From NCBI GenBank assembly GCA_963833885.1, contig CAWHZU010000017.1, positions 1 to 64,000 of the forward strand: a stretch of DNA of 64,000 nt, in the 5' to 3' direction. The DNA comes from JASHPR01 sp963833885. Lineage in GTDB: Bacteria; Actinomycetota; Actinomycetes; Streptosporangiales; Streptosporangiaceae. The notes under the pieces are model-generated. The model did not search any database. It was not told the origin of the DNA and saw only the letters and a program-made list of their open reading frames with translations. Numbering within the stretch: the first letter of the stretch is position 1; each line of letters starts with the position of its first letter. The position numbers and the translations under genes were made by a program. Below, one piece after another: positions 1-8,249 of the stretch.

Positions 1-1
1 C

Positions 2-268
2 GCCTACACAGTCGAGGTGCGCCCGGCGGTTCGCAAGGCGCTGCGCAAGCTGAGTGCTGACGTCCGCAAGGACGTCTTAGCGGTGATGGGTGGCCTGGCC
101 GAGGATCCGCGTCCGCCGGGTGTGCGCGCCCTGCAGGGCCACCGGCCTTACCTGCGGGTGCGCTCGGGTGATTACCGGGTGATCTACGCCGTCGACGATG
201 CCGCGTGCCTGGTCACGGTCGCCGTGGTCGGGCACCGCCGCGACGTGTACCGCAACCTCGGCTTGTAG
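2..268 (+). CDS. RelE/ParE-family toxin, 5'-truncated by window edge
   Basis: Small basic protein whose reading frame is open to the left edge (AYTVEVRPAVRKALRKL...), so the true start is probably just upstream. The first in-window start-like codon is GTG at 17. The C-terminal half has the RelE/ParE layout: a GHRPYLRVRSGDYRVIYAV strand pair followed by VVGHRRDVYRN. In this family such proteins are ribosome-dependent mRNA nucleases or gyrase poisons, inhibited by an antitoxin usually encoded just upstream. No antitoxin is visible because the window starts here. The gene sits at the left end of a group of small genes that abuts a tRNA-Ser, consistent with cargo of an integrated element. Family assignment is good; biochemical activity is inferred. 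Confidence 0.8.
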   Translation, partial: AYTVEVRPAVRKALRKLSADVRKDVLAVMGGLAEDPRPPGVRALQGHRPYLRVRSGDYRVIYAVDDAACLVTVAVVGHRRDVYRNLGL

Positions 269-369
269 AGCGGTCTGCATCATTGCGTGATTCCACTCGG
301 TCGGCGTCGACCTCACCCAGGGGCTGATCAACGCGATCAAGTCGATGCTCGGCCCGCTGGAGAGTGTGG

Positions 370-525
370 TCAGCGAGGGCGGACGAGCGAGCGGTAGCGG
401 GCGGCGACGGCTGGGTCGCCGGGCGGGTAGTCGTTCCACCGAGCGCCGTCGCGTACTGCGCCGAGGACGGTCAGCACCTCGGCCGGGGTCAGGGTCACCG
501 ACCCGTCCAGCGCAACCGCGCTCAC
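370..525 (-). CDS. Small conserved-looking protein, 51 aa
   Basis: Last gene of a minus-strand string of tiny ORFs. The start is GTG at 525, overlapping the TGA of the upstream 31-aa ORF (GTGA overlap), which is the main reason for choosing it. The product begins MSAVALDGSVTLTPAEVLTV, ends VAARYRSLVRPR, and has no recognisable catalytic motif. Alternating hydrophobic and charged residues fit a single helical bundle. Translational coupling and the absence of in-frame stops support it as a gene. Function unknown; small proteins like this are common in actinobacterial integrative elements. Confidence 0.5.
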   Translation of the reverse strand: MSAVALDGSVTLTPAEVLTVLGAVRDGARWNDYPPGDPAVAARYRSLVRPR

Positions 526-617
526 CGCTGCACCGCCTTGAGGTTGGCGCGGCGCGGCAGTTCGCCGATGATCCGAGCGCGTCCGCCTTGCGCTAGTTCG
601 CCGCGCAGCCAGCGCAT
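522..617 (-). CDS. Tiny protein, 31 aa, overlapping both neighbours
   Basis: Begins MRWLRGELAQ and ends PRRANLKAVQR. It starts with an ATG lying inside the 3' end of the upstream gene and its stop overlaps the start of the 51-aa gene. It is basic and probably a single amphipathic helix. The only support is its position in a chain of overlapping starts and stops and its coherent composition. No family recognised. Confidence 0.35.
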   Translation of the reverse strand: MRWLRGELAQGGRARIIGELPRRANLKAVQR

Positions 618-929
618 GACTCATCGGCCGTGCACTTCGGGCAGGTGGTGCGCCGGTGCTCGATCGCGTCACAGATCGCCTCGTCGAGCAGGCGGGCGGT
701 CGCGTCCATCGGCGGCACGTCCCGCTCGAGCAGCGCGGTCAGGGCCTGGAACAGCCGGCCGATCACGAACCGCGGGTCGGCCTCGAGCTCGTCGAGCGCG
801 GGGCTGTCGCCGAGGATGGCCAGGGGCCTGGTTATCCAGCAGCGGGTACATCGGGCCGAGAAGCGCGCGGGCGACCTCGGCACGGTCAGCACCGATCTGC
901 CCGGGCGGCACCACGCGCAGGCGCTTCAC
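593..929 (-). pseudogene. Frameshifted small gene with Cys-rich C-terminus
   Basis: The gene starts with GTG at 929 inside a GTGA overlap with the upstream 107-aa gene and reads MKRLRVVPPGQIGADRAEVA...LLGPMYPLLDNQ. The plausible continuation LAILGDSPALDELEADPRFV... lies in another frame and ends CPKCTADESCAGCAAN, a CxxC...CxxC zinc-knuckle-like tail. The two halves join if one C is removed from the CCCC run near 830-836, and the total length is 3n+1. This is either a true frameshift or a homopolymer sequencing error. Function unknown; the four cysteines suggest a metal-binding tail. Confidence 0.55.
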
Positions 930-1249
930 CGGGCACCGCCGGGCGCGGGCGGCGGCTGCTCAGGTAGCTCGGCGGGGACGGAGCCCGTCCGGTTCAGCCA
1001 CTGCCATGTGGTGACCTCGGTCCGGGCGGCCCGCCACGACCCTGCCCACGCGTAGAGACGCTGGCCGCGGCGGATCTGGCGGCGCAGCTGGCCCCGGTAG
1101 CGGCGATCGGTCAGCGCGCGCTCGAGATCCTCGATCCGGGACTCGAGCGCGTCCATCAGCGAGTCGATCTGCTCGACCTCGCCGTTGACGTCGGCCCATG
1201 TCGGATGCCAGCGGCGCGTGGCCGGGTCCTGCGGTTGGATAGGTTTCAC
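926..1249 (-). CDS. Small coiled-coil protein, 107 aa, first gene of mini-operon
   Basis: The start is GTG at 1249 with a strong AGGAGGAG Shine-Dalgarno five bases upstream on the minus strand. Residues about 18-50 (VNGEVEQIDSLMDALESRIE...) form a predicted coiled coil, followed by a basic and aromatic stretch (RRYRGQLRR, YAWAGSW, TTWQWLN) and a proline-rich C-terminus. It is the promoter-proximal gene of the minus-strand mini-operon and is divergent from the ribbon-helix-helix gene, sharing the palindromic control region at 1324-1360. No enzyme motif recognised. A role in maintenance or transfer of an integrated element is possible but is inference from context. Confidence 0.6.
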   Translation of the reverse strand: MKPIQPQDPATRRWHPTWADVNGEVEQIDSLMDALESRIEDLERALTDRRYRGQLRRQIRRGQRLYAWAGSWRAARTEVTTWQWLNRTGSVPAELPEQPPPAPGGAR

Positions 1250-1323
1250 GGTCTCCTCCTGTGCATGCAGGTGGTGATCCAGGCCCCGGCCGGTGTGACC
1301 GCACTGGCTGGGGCCGCTTGCTG

Positions 1324-1360
1324 GTGTACGTACACCAAGCTACAGTCGGTGTACGTACAC
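1324..1360. promoter_or_regulatory. Twin perfect 12-bp palindromes (operator candidate)
   Basis: The palindrome GTGTACGTACAC occurs at 1324-1335 and again at 1349-1360, start to start 25 bp, or a little over two helical turns. It lies between the divergent starts at 1249 (minus) and 1376 (plus). The second copy is immediately followed by the AAGGAGG ribosome-binding site of the plus-strand gene. The arrangement fits cooperative binding of a dimeric repressor controlling one or both promoters. The ribbon-helix-helix protein encoded next to it is the obvious candidate binder (inference). Confidence 0.7.
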
Positions 1361-1375
1361 TGCAAGGAGGCCGCG

Positions 1376-1603
1376 TTGAAATCTGGACGTACAGCCGGGA
1401 GACTTAGGCGCGTGCCCAACAAGCCCCGTACTCAGCACCGTTCGGTGCGGGTGGATGACGCGGAATGGGACGACGCGCAGCAGGCGACAGCCGAGATGGG
1501 CACCGACCGCGCAAAGGTGATCAATCAGTTTCTGCGCTGGTACCTGCGGCGCCCTGGCGCACGTCTGCCGGACCGGCCGCCAGCTGGCAGCTGCGGGAGC
1601 TGA
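1376..1603 (+). CDS. Ribbon-helix-helix (Arc/CopG-like) DNA-binding protein
   Basis: 75-aa protein starting at TTG 1376, chosen because AAGGAGG lies five bases upstream; a GTG at 1412 is an alternative. After a basic N-terminus the segment HRSVRVDDAEWDDAQQATAE followed by TDRAKVINQFLRWYL matches the beta-strand/helix/helix pattern of RHH repressors. Such proteins bind as dimers to short palindromes, and two perfect 12-bp palindromes lie just upstream, so autoregulation and control of the divergent small operon is likely. It is close to a tRNA-Ser 3' end, as often seen for control genes of actinobacterial integrative elements. The proline-rich tail is unassigned. Confidence 0.7.
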   Translation: MKSGRTAGRLRRVPNKPRTQHRSVRVDDAEWDDAQQATAEMGTDRAKVINQFLRWYLRRPGARLPDRPPAGSCGS

Positions 1604-1698
1604 GCCGCCCGCTGTTGCCCGCCTGTTCCTCCGGAGCACCCCGGGAGGACCGGAACGGAGCAGGAGCGGCAGCGGAACGGGGAGTCTGTGCAGGTCAG

Positions 1699-1787
1699 CG
1701 GAGGGTGTGGGATTCGAACCCACGAGGAAACTCACGCCTCCTAGCAGTTTTCAAGACTGCCGCCATCGGCCACTAGGCGAACCCTCC
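1699..1787 (-). tRNA. tRNA-Ser (anticodon TGA)
   Basis: On the minus strand, acceptor GGAGGGT (1781-1787) pairs with ACCCTCC near 1700, followed by discriminator G. The anticodon stem-loop has GCAGT/ACTGC arms and loop CTTGAAA with anticodon TGA. The T arm is TGGG-TTCGAAT-CCCA. A long variable arm, typical of class II serine tRNAs, is present, giving about 89 nt. CCA is not encoded. Its 3' end faces the small-gene cluster to the left, the usual side for site-specific integration. Confidence 0.95.
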
Positions 1788-1896
1788 CGGAGACACGATA
1801 GCCGCGCACGGCGCATGGCGCCGAACACGGCCGGCACAAGCCTGCAGCCGGGCGACCCGCGCCGGGTGAGTAGGCTCACGATCGGAGGAGGTCCCC

Positions 1897-2958
1897 ATGC
1901 TGCGCCCGTTCGGCTTGCCGGCCGTTTTCACGGTCTGGCAGTTCGCGCCGATTGTCACCGCCGCCGTGGTCATCCTGGCCGGGCTGTATCTGTGGGGCGT
2001 GGTCCGGGTCGCACACCGGCATCCGGCCAGGCGGTGGCCTGTCTGGAAGACCGGAATGTTCCTCGGCGGCCTCGCGGTCGTGGTGCTGGCAACGGAGAGC
2101 GGCATCGGCTCCTACGACAACGTGCTGTTCTGGGATCACATGGTGCAGCACCTGATGCTGATCATGGTCGCCCCGCCACTGCTCATCTTCGGCCAGCCGA
2201 TCACGCTGCTGATGCACGCGAGCAGGAACCCGCTGCATACCTGGGTCAAGCGAATTCTGCGGTCCCGGATTGCCAGCTTCCTTACCTGGCCGGTTTTCGG
2301 CTGCGTCGCCTATACGGTCGCGGTCATCTGGGCGCATCTGACGAATTTCGCCAACCTGGTGCAGACCAACCAGCTGGCGCACAACGCCGAGCACGTTCTC
2401 TTCCTCGTGGTCGGCTACTTGTTCTTCCTGCCCATTCTGGGCCGTGAGCCGATCCGCTGGCGGCTGAGCTACCCGGTCCGGTTCGTGATCCTGGTCCTCG
2501 TGATGCCGGTGGACACGTTCACCGGGCTGATGCTGGGTTACGGCTCGGCCGGCACGCCAGGGGTTCCCTCGGGACCGCAGCCGTCGTGGGCGCCGCCGCC
2601 CGTGTCCGACCTGCACAGTGGTGGAGCGGTGATGTGGATCGGCGGCGACGCCATCATGTTCGGCCTGATGATGCTCGTGTACATGATGTGGAGCCTCGAC
2701 GGCCGGGCGGCGACGAGCGGCCACGGGTGGCTCGAGGCGGCCCGCAGGGCCAGTCTCGCCAACCTGGTTGCCTCACATCAGGCGCCGCCCGGAACGGCCG
2801 AAGGTGGCACCGACTCCGCCGCGGCCGGCGGTGGCGGGCCGGCGCCAGCGGCCGTCAGCTGGGACGGCCGGCGCGGGATCGACGATGACGAGCATCTCGC
2901 CGCCTACAATGCGTTCCTGGCGCGGCTGAACCAGGCCGAATCCGGCCGAAAACAATAG
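1897..2958 (+). CDS. CtaG-like cytochrome c oxidase assembly membrane protein
   Basis: 353-aa integral membrane protein; ATG at 1897 follows GGAGGAGG. About seven hydrophobic segments run from residue 15 to about 250, with conserved DHMVQHLMLIMVAPPLL around residue 83 and NAEHVLFLVVGYLFF around 168. These His-containing helices are characteristic of the Caa3_CtaG family (Pfam PF09678). Actinobacterial members are thought to help deliver copper to cytochrome oxidase or act in copper handling. The C-terminal about 90 residues (DGRAATSG... to the end) are hydrophilic and low in complexity, probably cytoplasmic. It stands alone between the tRNA and a secreted protein gene. Family assignment is solid; the copper role is by analogy. 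Confidence 0.85.
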   Translation: MLRPFGLPAVFTVWQFAPIVTAAVVILAGLYLWGVVRVAHRHPARRWPVWKTGMFLGGLAVVVLATESGIGSYDNVLFWDHMVQHLMLIMVAPPLLIFGQPITLLMHASRNPLHTWVKRILRSRIASFLTWPVFGCVAYTVAVIWAHLTNFANLVQTNQLAHNAEHVLFLVVGYLFFLPILGREPIRWRLSYPVRFVILVLVMPVDTFTGLMLGYGSAGTPGVPSGPQPSWAPPPVSDLHSGGAVMWIGGDAIMFGLMMLVYMMWSLDGRAATSGHGWLEAARRASLANLVASHQAPPGTAEGGTDSAAAGGGGPAPAAVSWDGRRGIDDDEHLAAYNAFLARLNQAESGRKQ

Positions 2959-3093
2959 CCAGTACGACTGAACCGCTGGTAGGGGCCGCCCCGTTATTAG
3001 GGGCAGCGACACGGGTGGGGCCTCCCGTGCCGCTGGTCGCGTCTGGCAACACAGCGGCCGAAGCTTCACTTTTTCCTATTGGGGAGCGTGAGC

Positions 3094-4218
3094 ATGTCGG
3101 TACTTCACCGCTTAATGGCCACTGCCGCCACGGCGGCCCTGACCGTCAGCGCGGGACTCGTGATGTCGGCGTCGGCGTCTGCCTCGTCGTCGCCACCGTT
3201 CATCAGCCAGTTCAGCAAGCTGAAGACCATTGCCTCGACCGTTCCGGGCAACGGGGACGTCAACCCGTACGGGATCGTCGTTGTCCGGCACAGCCGCGGC
3301 AAGCTGCGCCGCGGCAACATCCTGGTTAGCAACTTCAACAACAAGGCCAACCTGCAGGGCACCGGCACCACGATCGTGCAGATCTCGCCGGGCGGCCAGC
3401 AGACCCTGTTCGCGCGCATCACCCGTTCCCAGCTGACCGGGCCTTGCCCGGGCGGCGTAGGGCTGACCACCGCACTTGAGGTGCTGCGCGGTGGATGGGT
3501 GGTCGTGGGCAGCACACCATCGAGCAACGGGATGGCGGCCACCGCGAGGGCAGGCTGCCTGATCGTGCTCGACAGCCACGGAACCGTGCGGGAGACCATC
3601 TCCGGCCACGGCATCAACGGCCCGTGGGACATGGCCGCCCTGGGCAAGGGCCTGGACGCCGACCTGTTCGTCACCAACGTGCTGAACGGCACGGTCGCGG
3701 CGAACGGAGCGGTGGTGCACAGGGGCACCGTGCTCCGGCTACTGGTCCGCACGTACTGGAACAGCCCGCCGAAGCTCCTCGCGGTGACCAAGATTGGCTC
3801 CCGTTTCTCGGAGCAGACCAACGCGTCTGCGTTCATCATCGGGCCGACCGGCGTAGGGCTTGACCGCAACGGCACGCTCTACGTGGCTGACACCGGGGAG
3901 AACCGGATCACCGGCATCCCGTACGCGGCAACGCGCATGTCGAGCGCTGGCACCGGGTTCGTGCTGACCTCGGGCGGGAGGCTCAACGCACCGCTTGGCC
4001 TGACCATCGCGCCGAACGGCGACGTGCTCACCGTCAACGGCGGGGACGGCCGGATCGTCGAGACGACAACCGGGGGGACCCAGGTCGCGCACCGCTTCCT
4101 GGACCGCTCCGGCAGTCCGCCCGGCTCCGGCGCCCTGTTCGGCCTGACCCTGGTCCCGCGGGACGGTGGCGTCTACTACGTGGACGACGCCACCAACACA
4201 CTGCGGGTGCTGCACTAA
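3094..4218 (+). CDS. Secreted NHL-type beta-propeller protein
   Basis: 374 aa from ATG 3094, preceded at good spacing by GGGGAG. An N-terminal Sec signal (about residues 1-32, TAATAALTVSAGLVMSASAS) is followed by repeating strands such as NPYGIVVV, GINGPWDMAALG, GPTGVGLDRNGTLYVADTGE and APLGLTIAPNGDVLTVNGGD. That is the NHL/SMP-30-like propeller signature of roughly 40-60-residue blades ending in G-LYVAD. No catalytic metal site is obvious. It is probably an extracellular binding or structural protein. Neighbours give no functional clue. Confidence 0.75.
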   Translation: MSVLHRLMATAATAALTVSAGLVMSASASASSSPPFISQFSKLKTIASTVPGNGDVNPYGIVVVRHSRGKLRRGNILVSNFNNKANLQGTGTTIVQISPGGQQTLFARITRSQLTGPCPGGVGLTTALEVLRGGWVVVGSTPSSNGMAATARAGCLIVLDSHGTVRETISGHGINGPWDMAALGKGLDADLFVTNVLNGTVAANGAVVHRGTVLRLLVRTYWNSPPKLLAVTKIGSRFSEQTNASAFIIGPTGVGLDRNGTLYVADTGENRITGIPYAATRMSSAGTGFVLTSGGRLNAPLGLTIAPNGDVLTVNGGDGRIVETTTGGTQVAHRFLDRSGSPPGSGALFGLTLVPRDGGVYYVDDATNTLRVLH

Positions 4219-4436
4219 CCCGAACAACCTTGAGCCGCCGCAACCGAACCGCCGACTCTGCAGGGACCGCAGGGAACGGCGGGCCGGTGCGACGGGCTGA
4301 ATCGTCCGTCCGGGTCGTATTGGAGGCGCGTGGCCCCGCCTCCGGTACGGCCCGGCGGGCTTGCTGCGACACGCCGACGAGTGCTTTCTAAGTCAATCTA
4401 AGGAAAGCGCTAGATCAGGCAATAGGCTCCAATGCC

Positions 4437-5618
4437 GTGGACCCGGTTCGCAATCCTTATGCCCCAGGAGCTGGCCAGCGCCCGCCGGAACTCGCGGGCC
4501 GCGATCGCGAGATCGGCCAGTTCGAGGTGGTGCTTGAACGCGTCGCTCGCGGGCGGCCGGAACGCAGCATGGTTCTCACCGGGCTGCGTGGCGTCGGCAA
4601 GACCGTGCTGCTGAATGCGTTCCGCTCGATGGCCATGCAGCGACTCTGGGGAACCGGGAAGATCGAGGCGCGGCCGGAGCAGTCGATCAGGCGGCCGATA
4701 GCCTCGGCCCTGCACATGGCCGTGCGCGAGCTCGCGCCGAGGCACCGGGCGCCGGACCGGATCGACCAGTTTCTCGGCGTCCTCAAGGCATTCACCATCC
4801 GCGACCCCGCCGCGCCAAAGGGGTCGTACGCGGCGCACCTGGGCATCGACGTACCCGCCTCACATGGCCGGGCCGATTCCGGTGACCTCGAGATCGACCT
4901 GACCGAGCTGCTGACCGACGCCGCCTCGGTCGCCGCCGACCTCTCGGTGGGCATCGCCCTCTTCGTGGACGAGATGCAGGACGTGCCCGCGCCCGACGTC
5001 TCTGCGCTCTGTGCGGCCTGCCACGAACTGTCGCAGACCGGCGGGCCGCTGATCGTGGTCGGGGCCGGGCTGCCACACCTTCCTTCCGTGCTGTCCGCCA
5101 GCAAGAGCTACTCCGAACGGCTGTTCCGGTACGTGCGGATCGACCGCCTTGACCGGGATGCCGCGGACTTCGCGCTGCTCGCTCCCGCCCGGCGCGAGGG
5201 CGCGGACTTCGAGGCTGCGGCGCTGGACGCGCTGTACGTGGCGGCCGACGGGTACCCCTACTTCGTGCAGGCCTACGGCAAGGTGACCTGGGACGTCGCT
5301 GCGGCGAGCCCGGTGACCGCCGCCGACGTCACCGTGGCCACCCCGGTGGCGGCCGGCGAGCTCGCGGTCGGCTTCTTCGGCAGCAGATACGAGCGCGCCA
5401 CCCCTGCGGAGCGTGAGTACATGCGGGCGATGGCGCAGCTTGGCGACGAGCCGGTGCCGACCGCCCAGGTTGCCGAGGAACTTGGTCGTAAGCCGTCCAG
5501 CGTTTCCCCGGCCCGGGACAGCCTGATCAAGAAGGGGCTGATTTACAGCTCGGAGCGCGGCCTGATTGCGTTTACCGTCCCCCATTTCGGCCGCTTCCTG
5601 CGCGCCCAGCCGGCCTGA
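4437..5618 (+). CDS. AAA+ ATPase with C-terminal winged helix (Orc/Cdc6-like)
   Basis: 393 aa from GTG 4437, with no strong Shine-Dalgarno. Walker A GLRGVGKT is near residue 49 and a Walker B-like segment (IALFVDEMQDV) near 180. It continues with sensor-like GGPLIVVGAGLP and ends in a winged-helix region (PTAQVAEELGRKPSSVSPAR). The layout of an N-terminal ATPase plus C-terminal wHTH resembles stand-alone archaeal-type ATPases and STAND-like ATPases found in actinobacteria. It is transcribed alone and is convergent with the minus-strand MauE-like gene. Cellular role unknown. ATP binding is well supported by motifs; DNA binding is inferred from the C-terminal domain. Confidence 0.75.
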   Translation: MDPVRNPYAPGAGQRPPELAGRDREIGQFEVVLERVARGRPERSMVLTGLRGVGKTVLLNAFRSMAMQRLWGTGKIEARPEQSIRRPIASALHMAVRELAPRHRAPDRIDQFLGVLKAFTIRDPAAPKGSYAAHLGIDVPASHGRADSGDLEIDLTELLTDAASVAADLSVGIALFVDEMQDVPAPDVSALCAACHELSQTGGPLIVVGAGLPHLPSVLSASKSYSERLFRYVRIDRLDRDAADFALLAPARREGADFEAAALDALYVAADGYPYFVQAYGKVTWDVAAASPVTAADVTVATPVAAGELAVGFFGSRYERATPAEREYMRAMAQLGDEPVPTAQVAEELGRKPSSVSPARDSLIKKGLIYSSERGLIAFTVPHFGRFLRAQPA

Positions 5619-5695
5619 GTACTCCTGAGGAGGACTGACCGGGGCGACGAACGGGCGCTCCTTCTGGGAAAGTCTTGCCCCGTCTAGGGAAGCAG

Positions 5696-6853
5696 CTAGA
5701 GATCGCTAGAAAATGGCAGATCGTCTTCCCCGGAATGGACTGGGGGATCGGCCCTGATTGCGCGGAGATACAGGCCGGGATCGCTCGGAGCCGAGAGCAT
5801 TCCTGCCGGAATCCGGCCGCTGCCTGCGCCCAGGCCGGAACCGGGCCCGGGCCAGCTAGCTCCAGGAGCAGGCCGCCTAGCCCCGGAAATGGGCAGAGAA
5901 GCAGCCGGAGAAACAGACCCAGATTCGGCGCACGCGCTGAGCCCGCCGGTACCGCTCGGCCCGGGGCCTGTCCATTGCGGCTTCGCCGCGAAGAGCCGCC
6001 TGCGCCGGGCCGGTGCCGCGGGCCATGCCAGCACCTCGCCCGTTGCCGAGTCGACCAGGGCGCTGTTGATCACCGGCCGGTGCGGACGCAGGTAGACCGC
6101 GAAGATGACCTCGGTGGCCCGGTCGCCGATCCGGGCGGGGAACACCACGTACCGCCAGCACAGTTCCCGCCACATGTCGACGGGCACCTCGGTGGTGATC
6201 AGCCAGGCCCGCTTGCGCCACTGCGAACTGCGGCGCAGGGCGGCCAGCGTCCGGACCGTAGGCAGCCTGCGCAATTCACACGGCTCGGAGTAGCCGAGCC
6301 GGGTGAGCGCTTCGCCAAGCTCCGGTGAGAGCAGGGCGATCACCGCGAGCTCGATCGCGAAGATCCCCAGCAGCCTGGCCGCATCGGCACCGGGGTGCGG
6401 CGCCCGCAACGGGGGCAGCCCGATCGTGCCCAGCGCCGCGGCTGCAAAAAGGGCCGACCTCGCCAGCGTGCGCCCGCTCACCGGCGCCCTGCTGAACTCG
6501 CCGAAACACCCGCAGCCGGTTTCGGGATGGCTGGTGCGAAGCTCGATCAGTGCGCAGGTGGCGACCAGGAACAGCAGCGACGTGGCGAGCCGCACGGCGG
6601 TCGCGGGGCCGCCCCGGCCCAGGCCCCCGGCGGTGACGATCAGCGCCACGCCGCAGGCGAACTCGACGGCACAGGTCGTGATCGCGACCGGGCGCCGCAG
6701 CCGGAGAGGGAACAGTGCGGTCGGGCCGAGACCGGCGTCCATCGACCCGACGCGCAGGACACGCGCCAGCTTGGCCGCGCACCCGCCGAGCAGCATGGCC
6801 GACAGCAGCGGAACCTGGGCCTCCCGGATCTCGAGCACTGCGTGGCCAAGCAT
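5696..6853 (-). CDS. MauE/DoxX-like membrane protein with C-terminal extension
   Basis: 385 aa from ATG 6853, two bases after the stop of the upstream gene. The N-terminal half has four hydrophobic segments and the motif HPETGCGCFGEFSRAPVS around residue 100, diagnostic of MauE-type proteins (PF07291), which relate to disulfide/quinone chemistry and cofactor maturation in methylamine dehydrogenase systems. The second half (about residues 180-385) is soluble and includes GDRATEVIFAVYLRPHRPVI; no family recognised. No methylamine dehydrogenase genes are nearby, so a general redox role with the co-transcribed exported-type protein is more likely. The C-terminus is proline/glycine-rich. Confidence 0.7.
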   Translation of the reverse strand: MLGHAVLEIREAQVPLLSAMLLGGCAAKLARVLRVGSMDAGLGPTALFPLRLRRPVAITTCAVEFACGVALIVTAGGLGRGGPATAVRLATSLLFLVATCALIELRTSHPETGCGCFGEFSRAPVSGRTLARSALFAAAALGTIGLPPLRAPHPGADAARLLGIFAIELAVIALLSPELGEALTRLGYSEPCELRRLPTVRTLAALRRSSQWRKRAWLITTEVPVDMWRELCWRYVVFPARIGDRATEVIFAVYLRPHRPVINSALVDSATGEVLAWPAAPARRRRLFAAKPQWTGPGPSGTGGLSACAESGSVSPAASLPISGARRPAPGASWPGPGSGLGAGSGRIPAGMLSAPSDPGLYLRAIRADPPVHSGEDDLPFSSDL

Positions 6854-6855
6854 CG

Positions 6856-7887
6856 TCAGCGGCCAATCGTGATCGTCGCGTTGAAGCAGCCGCGCTCGAG
6901 TTCGCCGCCGAGCGCGATGAAGCTGGCTTGGGTCAGGTCGGCGATACGGCCCCGGGGGGAGGTACCGCAGGTGACGCACCGGTCGTTGAACAGCCGGGCG
7001 ATGGCGGCACAGCCGGTGACCGATAGGGTGCACGAGCTTTTGGTGCAGTCGTTGTTGACCTGCAGCACGCTGCCCACGGCCAGGTAGGGCATGCGCACGA
7101 ATTGCGGAGCGACGCTCCCGACCGGGTCCTCGGCGCACCCGGACCCCGGGTCGAGGGCCGGGTACGACACGCCTAGCAGCCCGGGTGGCTCGTCGACCGG
7201 CTCATGCCAGGTGACGGAACCGCTGATCGCGGCGGGTACCCGGCCGGTCACCATCGGCGGCGTGGGCATCTGGTCGACGGGGTAAGCGGGCTGGGACGTC
7301 GCTGGTATCCGTGCCTCGAGTTCGCCGGGCCGCCGCACGCCGATGACGTCGAGCAGATAACCGGGCTCGAGATTCGGGAAGCGCACCTGGACCCGGCCAG
7401 ACGCGGCACCCGGGATCGTCACTAACTGGCGCGGCTTCGTCTTGCCCTCGTCTACCAGTAGGCTGTCCGCCTCGCGCTCGATGATGACGCCGGTCACGCG
7501 GCCGATGTTCGCCCAGATCCGGTCGGCCACGCTGCGCTGCGAAGGACGCAGCCGGACCACCGCCTGGTCGCCTGGCTGCACCCCGGACGGGTCCAGCGGG
7601 GCGCCACGCCAGGCCGTCGCGTCGGAGGTGAGCGCGATCCGGGTCTCGCTGGCGCCGTTCCCGATCACCAGCACGTGCGGGCTGACGTCGCGGACAGTGC
7701 CGGTGACCGCCCGCGGCAGCTTGCCGGGCGCCGGGAAGTCGGCGGCCTGGTCAGCCTCAGGGCGCGAAGGTCCGTCGTGCGTCGTGAGCACCGCGGCCTT
7801 CAGCATTCGCCGCCGCGACGCGCGCACGGCCGTGGCGTTCCCGGTGCAGCGATCGCAGCACCGGAAGTCGCCGTGGACGTCCAGCAT
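6856..7887 (-). CDS. Cys-containing protein with C-terminal double-psi beta-barrel-like domain
   Basis: 343 aa from ATG 7887 (GGGGAGG five bases upstream). The N-terminus carries a CCDRC cluster and a twin-basic stretch (ASRRRMLKAA). The middle contains beta-rich segments (TGTVRDVSPHVLVIGNG; GDQAVVRLRPSQRSVADRIW). The last about 80 residues (GSVLQVNNDC..., CGTSPRGRIADLTQASFIAL, ending FNATITIGR) resemble the RlpA/barwin double-psi beta-barrel with its (I/V)DLS-xxAF-xALG strand-helix signature. It is translationally coupled to the MauE-like gene. The several cysteines near the C-terminus could form disulfides, matching a MauE-type partner. Family assignment of the C-terminus is moderate; function unknown. 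Confidence 0.6.
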   Translation of the reverse strand: MLDVHGDFRCCDRCTGNATAVRASRRRMLKAAVLTTHDGPSRPEADQAADFPAPGKLPRAVTGTVRDVSPHVLVIGNGASETRIALTSDATAWRGAPLDPSGVQPGDQAVVRLRPSQRSVADRIWANIGRVTGVIIEREADSLLVDEGKTKPRQLVTIPGAASGRVQVRFPNLEPGYLLDVIGVRRPGELEARIPATSQPAYPVDQMPTPPMVTGRVPAAISGSVTWHEPVDEPPGLLGVSYPALDPGSGCAEDPVGSVAPQFVRMPYLAVGSVLQVNNDCTKSSCTLSVTGCAAIARLFNDRCVTCGTSPRGRIADLTQASFIALGGELERGCFNATITIGR

Positions 7888-8249
7888 CGGCCCTCCCCTG
7901 CCAGGCTCGCGGCCCAGCCCCATGCCACCCGGCCGGTAGTCCCGCGGGTTACCGGCCCGGCGTCGTGCCCGCCCCGGCCGGGTCATCTGCCCGGCCCATC
8001 CGCCCCTATTTGGCCGCGCGGACTGCCAGCCCGGCGGCGCATACAACCTGGATAATCAACCCAGCCTAAATGACCATGCTTACCTGGCACTGCCCACGTC
8101 AAGCGATTCACGCCTTTTCCATTTGGAAGTCACACATGTGCGTCCCGGCGGCGAGGACGCGCGGCCGCCACTTGTGTATCTCCGGTAAGACGACGCGCCG
8201 TTACAAGCGGTAGTCACCCGTTAACAGTGGCGACGAGTACCGTTAGAAT
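7888..8249. other. Intergenic region, divergent promoters
   Basis: This 362-bp stretch lies between the minus-strand two-gene operon and the plus-strand sigma-factor gene. The minus-strand frame stays open to 8046 but without a better start. The right part is less GC-rich than the genes (ATTCACGCCTTTTCCATTTG near 8105) and likely holds divergent promoters. I see no RNA gene or repeat. Confidence 0.4.
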
